NCBI RefSeq assembly: GCF_000744375.1
Contig: NZ_JQLU01000005.1
Location: 2,651,496 to 2,715,495 of the forward strand
Source of the DNA: Carnobacterium gallinarum DSM 4847
Lineage (GTDB): Bacteria; Bacillota; Bacilli; Lactobacillales; Carnobacteriaceae
Reading direction: 5' to 3'
DNA: 64,000 bases
Numbering within the stretch: the first letter of the stretch is position 1; every line of letters starts with the position of its first letter. The translations under genes were made by a program, and so were the position numbers. Positions 59,361-64,000 of this stretch are shown piece after piece. The notes beneath the pieces were generated by a model. That model was not told where the DNA came from. It was given only the letters and a program-made list of their open reading frames with translations, and ran no database searches.

Positions 59361-60722
59361 ATGAATAAAAAGTTAATTAATATCGCCATCTTAGGTAGCC
59401 TAACGTTTAGTTCTGTAATATTACCAGTTGTTGCTCATGCAGATACAATTGAATCGAAAATTCAACAACAGGATACTAAAATAAATTCTTTGAAAAATGC
59501 CTCATCATCAACACAAACTGATTTGGAAAATATCGAGTCTTCAATTGCATCAAATGAAGCCAATGCTAAACAATTATTAGCTGATATTCAAACGGCCAAT
59601 CAAGAAATGAACCAATTAGATTCAGAAATTACCGTATTACAAGAAAAAATTCAACAGCGTAATGGACAGTTACAAGATCAAGCTCGTTCTGTACAAGTGA
59701 ACGGCGATAGTTCAAACTATGTTGAATTTATTATTAATGCAGAATCTGTTACGGATATTATTGGAAGAATTGATGTTGTTGGGAAACTTGTTACAGCAAA
59801 TCGTGAATTAGTCCAAGCGCAAGTTCGTGACCAAGATGCAGTTAAATCGAAAAAAATTGAGACAGAACAAAAGGTGAATCAACAAAATGCACTAGCTGGT
59901 CAGTTAGAATCAGCACAAACTAAATTAGCCAGCCAAAAATTTGAAAAAGAAGCAGTTGTTGCTCAATTAGCGTCTGAAACAGCAGTCGCTGAAGGTGAAA
60001 AACAATCATTCTTGGCTCAAAAAGCGGAAGCTGAGAAACAAGTTGCATTATTAGCAGCTGCAAAAGAAGAATCAGCTAAAGCAGTTAAACTAGCTGTAGC
60101 TAAAACAAAGGAAGAATCTTCAAAAGCATCTGAAAGTTCTTCTGTAGCATCTAACGAATCTAGTAATTCAACAGAATCTTCTTCAAGTGCAGAACCAGAA
60201 AATGTGAACCCTGTTCAACCTCCAGCTGGAGGAAATAGTGGCAATAATGGAGGCGGATCGGTAACTCCGAATCCAACACCAACGCCTGAACCAACACCAA
60301 CACCGGAGCCAGAACAACCGAAACCACAACCTCCTGTGAATCCTGTTCAACCACCAACAGGTGGTGGAACTTCTTGGGCAAGTTTAAAACCGATTGCTGA
60401 ATCATTTCTTGGAACACCTTATTTATGGGGTGGAACAACACCAAATGGTTTTGACTGTTCTGGATTCACACAGTATGTTTTTGCTCAAGCTGGAAAAAGA
60501 ATTCCTCGTGTAGCATCTGATCAATATGCACAATCGCAAAAAGTATCAACTCCGCAAGCAGGAGATTTAGTTTTCTTCTCTCAATCAGGTGGAGTCATTG
60601 ATCATGTTGGAATCTATGTTAACTCAAGCACATTTATTGGTTCACAAAGTACTCCAGGAGTGGCATATGCTTCTTACAGTGGGTATTGGGGTAATTATAT
60701 TGTAGGTTACGGTAGATATTAA
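59361..60722 (+). CDS. secreted NlpC/P60 peptidoglycan hydrolase, SagA-like
   Basis: A 453-residue secreted protein. Signal peptide 1-27 (ending VVAHA), a long coiled-coil domain of the PcsB/SagA type (about 30-245, Gln/Glu/Ala-rich), a Ser-rich then Pro/Thr/Glu-rich linker (about 250-335), and a C-terminal NlpC/P60 domain (about 340-453). The catalytic Cys is in FDCSGF and the His in IDHVGIY. Such enzymes cut peptidoglycan stem peptides, usually at D-Glu to Lys/Dap bonds, during cell separation. Close in layout to Enterococcus SagA and Lactococcus Usp45-like proteins. Confidence 0.92.
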   Translation: MNKKLINIAILGSLTFSSVILPVVAHADTIESKIQQQDTKINSLKNASSSTQTDLENIESSIASNEANAKQLLADIQTANQEMNQLDSEITVLQEKIQQRNGQLQDQARSVQVNGDSSNYVEFIINAESVTDIIGRIDVVGKLVTANRELVQAQVRDQDAVKSKKIETEQKVNQQNALAGQLESAQTKLASQKFEKEAVVAQLASETAVAEGEKQSFLAQKAEAEKQVALLAAAKEESAKAVKLAVAKTKEESSKASESSSVASNESSNSTESSSSAEPENVNPVQPPAGGNSGNNGGGSVTPNPTPTPEPTPTPEPEQPKPQPPVNPVQPPTGGGTSWASLKPIAESFLGTPYLWGGTTPNGFDCSGFTQYVFAQAGKRIPRVASDQYAQSQKVSTPQAGDLVFFSQSGGVIDHVGIYVNSSTFIGSQSTPGVAYASYSGYWGNYIVGYGRY

Positions 60723-60732
60723 GCGAAAATAC

Positions 60733-60768
60733 TAAAAGATGTCGAGGAAACTCGCATCTTTTTTTTGT
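60733..60768 (+). terminator. terminator after the NlpC/P60 gene
   Basis: AAGATGTCGAG pairs with CTCGCATCTT (one bulge), GAAA loop, T8 tail. Confidence 0.88.
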
Positions 60769-61121
60769 AAATTAAAGAATAGGATCCAATTAAAATACTT
60801 ACAATTTTAAAATGACGAAGGTAAATTGTAAAAGTTAAACTATCTATTTTTAATAGGAAACAATTGTCTTTAAATATATATCAATAGAAATACGAAGGGT
60901 TCTATTGTATTTGATTGATAGAGGTGGAAACAAGTTGTTAAGAGAAGTATAGTTAACGGTTACTTTCTCGAAAAAATTGCTCAAGCTTCCTTTTCTTTGG
61001 GATTTTTACTGGTCGTTATGAAGAATAAAATATCAGCAGGTAGAGTCTGAAGATGCTTTTTTATTATAGGATTGAAGACTCTAAGAAAAAGTCTTAATCA
61101 TTCCTGTGATGGAACAAAACT
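60769..61121. other. gene-free region before pepF terminator
   Basis: About 350 nt without a supported gene. An inverted repeat AGAGTCT (61043-61049) and AGACTCT (61077-61083) is present. A short open frame at about 60917-61053 could be a decayed coding fragment, but it has no start codon or ribosome site. I see no recognisable RNA. Confidence 0.3.
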
Positions 61122-61173
61122 AAAACTCTCATGAAATCATCATTTTGAACAAATGGATTTCATGAGAGTTTTT
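61122..61173 (-). terminator. terminator of pepF
   Basis: AAAACTCTCATGAAATC and GATTTCATGAGAGTTTT are complementary over 17 bp with an 18-nt loop. The minus-strand tail after the stem is only moderately T-rich. Confidence 0.82.
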
Positions 61174-61178
61174 AGTAA

Positions 61179-62990
61179 TTAATTTAAATAAGATTCAGTT
61201 AGTTCCATAAAAGTAGTGACATCTTGAGCCATAATTTGAATACCAGCTACCCAAAAATCAGGTTTTGTCAGATCCACATTTAGGTGTTTCATCGCTAAGT
61301 CTTCTGTTGTCATTGAAGCGGTATCTCGTAATAAATCAATATACTTATCTTCAAAACCAGCACCTTCCTCAAGAGAGCGAGCGTAGATTCCTAAGCTAAA
61401 CAAATAGCCAAAGGTATATGGGAAGTTATAAAAAGAAATTTCTGAAATATAAAAATGTAACTTACTTGCCCAAAAATGCGGATGATAGTTACTCAGAGAA
61501 TTCTGGAAGGCCTCTTTTTCAGCAGCTTCCATTAGTTCGGAAATTCTTTCAGCAGTGACAATGCCCTGTTTTCTTTCTGTATAAAAATTCGTTTCAAAAA
61601 TAAAACGGGCATGAATATTTAAGAACATAGCTAGCGCATTTGACATCTTGGTGTCTAGTAAAGTGATTTTTTCAGCTTCATTTTTTGCTTCGCGAACAGT
61701 TGCATCAGCGACAATCATTTCTGCAAATGTGCTGGCTGTTTCAGCAACGTTCATAGCATATTCTTGACGAACGCCAGGTAAATCTTTCATTACATAACTA
61801 TGAAATGCATGTCCTAATTCATGAGCAAGAGTGGAGACTTCGCTAGGAGAGTCAGCGTAGGTCATGAAAATACGTGATTCACCAGACTCTGGCAATGAAG
61901 TACAGTAACCACCAGGACGTTTGCCACTACGATTTTCAGCTTCAATCCACTGCTGATCAAAAGCCATTTGAGCAAATTCAGCCATCTTAGGACTGAATTT
62001 CTTGAAATTCGCTACAATAAAATCAGCACCATCATCAAATGGATAGACTTGAGGTTCAGCACCAGGCATAATAATAGGAGCATCGACATCTTCCCAAGCT
62101 AATTTTTCTTTACCTAATAAATGTGCCTTACGATTCAAATAATCAATAAAAGGTGCTTTATGATCGGTTACGGCTTGCCACATAGCATTTAAGGTTTCAG
62201 GTTTCATTCGATTATATTCCAAAGGTTGTTTTAAAAAGTCTGTTACTCCATGAGATTTATAGGTTGCCAAGCGAAATCCGCTTAAGTGGTTTAAAGTATC
62301 TGCAAAAGCTGGAGCTAATCTGCCCCAAGTGATTTCCCATTTTTCAAATAGTTCACTCCGAACTTTTGGATCTGGATCAGCCATCATTTTATTAAAGGCT
62401 TGTCCGGCAGAAAGTAAAGTTGTTGTTCCATCTGCATTTTCAAAAGGGATTTCAATGGTGTTCACAAGGGTATCATAATGTTCACTCCAACCTTCAAATC
62501 CGTCAATGCTTAGGGCGTTGATTAATGCTTCTTCAGCTTCACTTAATAATTCTTGTCCATGGAATCTAGTTTCAGAAAGATTGAAGGCGATTGAACTAAA
62601 CTCAGCTAAACTGACTAGTTTTTGCCATTCATCATTAGAGATGTTTACCATTTTTTTTACGAAAACAGTGGACACTGTAGCAAACTGACTACTTAACTCT
62701 AATAATTGACCAGTGACAGCGCCAGCATACTTGTCATTTACATCTGCAGATTGTACGGCAGTAATGAAACTAAACGCTTGAGTTAATCCAAAGTTGATTT
62801 TTTCTTGATGAGCTAAGATCTTACCGAAATGTGAATAACTAGGTTGGTCAGTATCAGGTGTCCAATTTTGAATTTCAGTTGAATTGTTCGTGATTTGTTC
62901 CTTTAATAAAACAATCTTTTCTTTTAAGGCAGTCGATGTACTACCTCCGGGGAAAATAGATTCTAAATCCCAATTGATTGAATACTTCAT
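61179..62990 (-). CDS. pepF: oligoendopeptidase F
   Basis: PepF is a cytoplasmic M3 zinc metallopeptidase acting on oligopeptides. The 603-residue protein has an N-terminal helical domain and the catalytic motif LAHELGHAFHS (HExxH), with the downstream glutamate in EYAMNVAETASTFAE, as expected for M3. Normal length. ATG at 62990 (minus) follows AAAGGAAG, and a good promoter lies 34-63 nt upstream. Confidence 0.95.
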   Translation of the reverse strand: MKYSINWDLESIFPGGSTSTALKEKIVLLKEQITNNSTEIQNWTPDTDQPSYSHFGKILAHQEKINFGLTQAFSFITAVQSADVNDKYAGAVTGQLLELSSQFATVSTVFVKKMVNISNDEWQKLVSLAEFSSIAFNLSETRFHGQELLSEAEEALINALSIDGFEGWSEHYDTLVNTIEIPFENADGTTTLLSAGQAFNKMMADPDPKVRSELFEKWEITWGRLAPAFADTLNHLSGFRLATYKSHGVTDFLKQPLEYNRMKPETLNAMWQAVTDHKAPFIDYLNRKAHLLGKEKLAWEDVDAPIIMPGAEPQVYPFDDGADFIVANFKKFSPKMAEFAQMAFDQQWIEAENRSGKRPGGYCTSLPESGESRIFMTYADSPSEVSTLAHELGHAFHSYVMKDLPGVRQEYAMNVAETASTFAEMIVADATVREAKNEAEKITLLDTKMSNALAMFLNIHARFIFETNFYTERKQGIVTAERISELMEAAEKEAFQNSLSNYHPHFWASKLHFYISEISFYNFPYTFGYLFSLGIYARSLEEGAGFEDKYIDLLRDTASMTTEDLAMKHLNVDLTKPDFWVAGIQIMAQDVTTFMELTESYLN

Positions 62991-63023
62991 TTAATAACTT
63001 CCTTTCCAATTTTTAATACTCTA

Positions 63024-63053
63024 AGTATAACTTAATTCGTTTAAATATAGCAA
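63024..63053 (-). promoter_or_regulatory. pepF promoter
   Basis: On the minus strand TTGCTA (plus 63048-63053), an 18-nt spacer and TATACT (plus 63024-63029). Confidence 0.72.
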
Positions 63054-63187
63054 AATAAATAGATAAAATCAATGTACATCCAAAGTCTGAGAAAGAGTTG
63101 GTTCTTTAGGCGGTAGGTTCTCATTAAAAACTCAGTTAAACTAAAGGAGTAGAGTAAGTTAAATTCATTAAAAAGGATGGGAAGAAA

Positions 63188-63490
63188 ATGAGTAGAAATT
63201 TAAGAGTTTTATTGGTGATTGAAGGGTTTTTAGCAATTTCATTTATCCGTGATTTAATTGGTAATCCTTTGGTAGTTACGTTATTAATTGGTGCTGTTGT
63301 GTTGATGGTTATTGGCAATCGAGATCAAAATAAAAACCTAGGGAAGGTAGCTATATATATTGGTTTATCTGGTTTAGCGCTTGGTGCATTCACTTCTGGA
63401 GTAGCCGTTGCAATGCTGATTATTATTCTGATGTGGGGCGTTATATTTGGTTTTGATGAAATGAAATATGAAATTCAAAAAAGAATTTAA
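63188..63490 (+). CDS. small polytopic membrane protein
   Basis: A 100-residue protein with three or four hydrophobic helices (about 8-24, 28-43, 52-72, 74-90) and a charged end (FDEMKYEIQKRI). The layout resembles the N-terminal membrane part of LiaF/LiaI-type proteins, but I cannot assign a family. A purine-rich site (AAGGATGGGAAG) precedes the ATG. It is followed by a terminator and is probably monocistronic. Confidence 0.65.
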   Translation: MSRNLRVLLVIEGFLAISFIRDLIGNPLVVTLLIGAVVLMVIGNRDQNKNLGKVAIYIGLSGLALGAFTSGVAVAMLIIILMWGVIFGFDEMKYEIQKRI

Positions 63491-63499
63491 GAAATTATT

Positions 63500-63526
63500 G
63501 AGATGCAGATGCGTCTCTTTTTTTGA
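63500..63526 (+). terminator. terminator after the small membrane protein gene
   Basis: GAGATGC pairs with GCGTCTC (one G-U), short loop, T7 tail. A second weak hairpin (TACCT/AGGTA, 63544-63558) followed by T6 lies just downstream. Confidence 0.78.
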
Positions 63527-63614
63527 TTAGTTATAAAAAATTGTACCTAGAAAAGGTAGCTTTTTTCTGAAAAAATAGTAACATAAGAGAGCAAAGTAAA
63601 TTAGGAGGTCTTTT

Positions 63615-64000
63615 ATGAAATTGAAATTAGCTACAAAAGATAATTTATTTATTCTTCTTGCGATTGTGATGATGGGTATTTTATTTTACAGTTCATCACA
63701 ACCTTTTGGTAAACAAACTGTAGCACCATATTTAGATAAGCTGTTAGTAAATCAACCTTTTAAAGAACTCTTAAGTGGTATTCATTTTAATTACGCAGGT
63801 GGTGGGGAAGTTAGTATTGCTGCTAAAGGGTATGTTCCTTTTATTGAATTCTTTATCCGCAAAGGAGCTCATTTTGGTACGTACTTTTTACTGGGTTTAT
63901 TCTGGTTCTTAGGTTTGAAAAATCGATTGTACAGTATTGGGTTAACAGCGTTTATTGCTTGGAGCTTAGCTGCAGGTTATGCCGCTTTTGATGAATTTCA
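63615..64000 (+). CDS. VanZ-like membrane protein (3' end outside window)
   Basis: The open frame from ATG 63615, behind AGGAGG at 63603-63608, runs off the window, giving the first 128 residues. It has an N-terminal helix (about 11-27, FILLAIVMMGILFYSSS), then FFIRKGAHFGTYFLLGLFWFLGL and AAGYAAFDEF, the conserved core of VanZ-family proteins. VanZ confers low-level teicoplanin resistance in enterococci; most chromosomal homologues have no known role. No vancomycin resistance genes are nearby. Confidence 0.85.
   Translation, partial: MKLKLATKDNLFILLAIVMMGILFYSSSQPFGKQTVAPYLDKLLVNQPFKELLSGIHFNYAGGGEVSIAAKGYVPFIEFFIRKGAHFGTYFLLGLFWFLGLKNRLYSIGLTAFIAWSLAAGYAAFDEF

Noticed and set aside
60917-61053. 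Short frame encoding GYFLEKIAQASFSLGFLLVV-like sequence
   Set aside because: It has no start codon or ribosome site, and I recognise no family; it could be a decayed fragment but the evidence is too thin.
63615-64000. Glycopeptide resistance locus suggested by the VanZ-like gene
   Set aside because: No vanH/A/X or regulatory genes are nearby, and VanZ-family genes are widespread in chromosomes without resistance.
1-64000. CRISPR array, prophage, complete insertion sequence, tRNA or rRNA
   Set aside because: No regularly spaced repeats, integrase, capsid or transposase genes, or cloverleaf-type sequences were recognised on reading both strands.

Overview
This window is about 64 kb of low-GC chromosomal DNA from a Gram-positive bacterium of the order Lactobacillales. 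The gene content fits the genus Carnobacterium best (inference from gene order and protein character; I could not run a search). The evidence is LPXTG and lipobox surface proteins, a dltXABCD operon with the DltX C-terminal signature, CcpA next to PepQ, an rph-rdgB fusion after murI, and the acetylated diaminopimelate (dapH/dapL) route to lysine. There are no rRNA or tRNA genes, no CRISPR array, no complete insertion sequence and no prophage. Most of the window is core chromosome. The clearest accessory block is a Tad (tight adherence) pilus locus at about 13.4-29 kb.

Layout. 0-5.7 kb: end of a cvpA-like gene, mutS2, trxA, an alpha/beta hydrolase and uvrC. 6.1-10.6 kb: dltXABCD for D-alanylation of teichoic acids, closed by a near-perfect terminator. 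10.7-12.9 kb: a NatAB-like ABC exporter, followed at 13.0-13.4 kb by a decayed, internally deleted second copy of the same operon. 13.4-15.6 kb (minus strand): an AgrA-like LytTR response regulator and an AgrC-like sensor kinase, divergent from the pilus operon. 15.8-29 kb: tadZ-tadA-tadB-tadC-flp-tadE-like genes, a TadG-like protein, two duplicated lipoproteins, a second TadE-like pseudopilin, a prepilin peptidase, an FHA protein and a lipoprotein, all one way with no internal terminator that I see. 29-32.3 kb (minus): an SPFH / zinc-ribbon / TPM trio resembling ydjI-ydjG-ydjH of the Bacillus subtilis pspA operon. 32.5-37.7 kb: an FNT channel, a YslB-like protein with an acidic tail, murI, rph-rdgB and a YsnB-like phosphodiesterase. 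37.9-42.7 kb: a 1591-residue cell-wall-anchored GH85 endo-beta-N-acetylglucosaminidase. 42.8-45.3 kb: cbpB-like, dapH, dapL. 45.4-50 kb: mscS, a DUF948/YtxH pair, pepQ and ccpA. 50-54 kb (minus): a class A penicillin-binding protein with very long tails at both ends, and a small unknown gene. 54.2-57.4 kb: a trpXYZ-type ABC transporter behind a long structured leader. 57.5-64 kb: trhO, tag, an NlpC/P60 hydrolase, pepF, a small membrane protein and the start of a vanZ-like gene.

How it fits together. Much of the window serves the cell envelope: teichoic acid D-alanylation, peptidoglycan synthesis (MurI, class A PBP) and hydrolysis (NlpC/P60), diaminopimelate supply, membrane stress and surface adhesion.

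The two observations I rate highest are these. First, the leader of the trpXYZ-like operon (54215-54637) has a consensus promoter, a 21-residue leader peptide with the run FFFSYF, and two intrinsic terminators. Each terminator has its own competing pairing, and the 3' arm of the first is complementary over 10 nt to the 5' arm of the second. This suggests a coupled tandem attenuator that responds to aromatic amino acid supply. Second, a complete monoderm Tad pilus operon is headed by a divergent peptide-pheromone-type two-component system, with two LytTR-like half-sites overlapping a candidate -35 box. This suggests a signal-controlled pilus.
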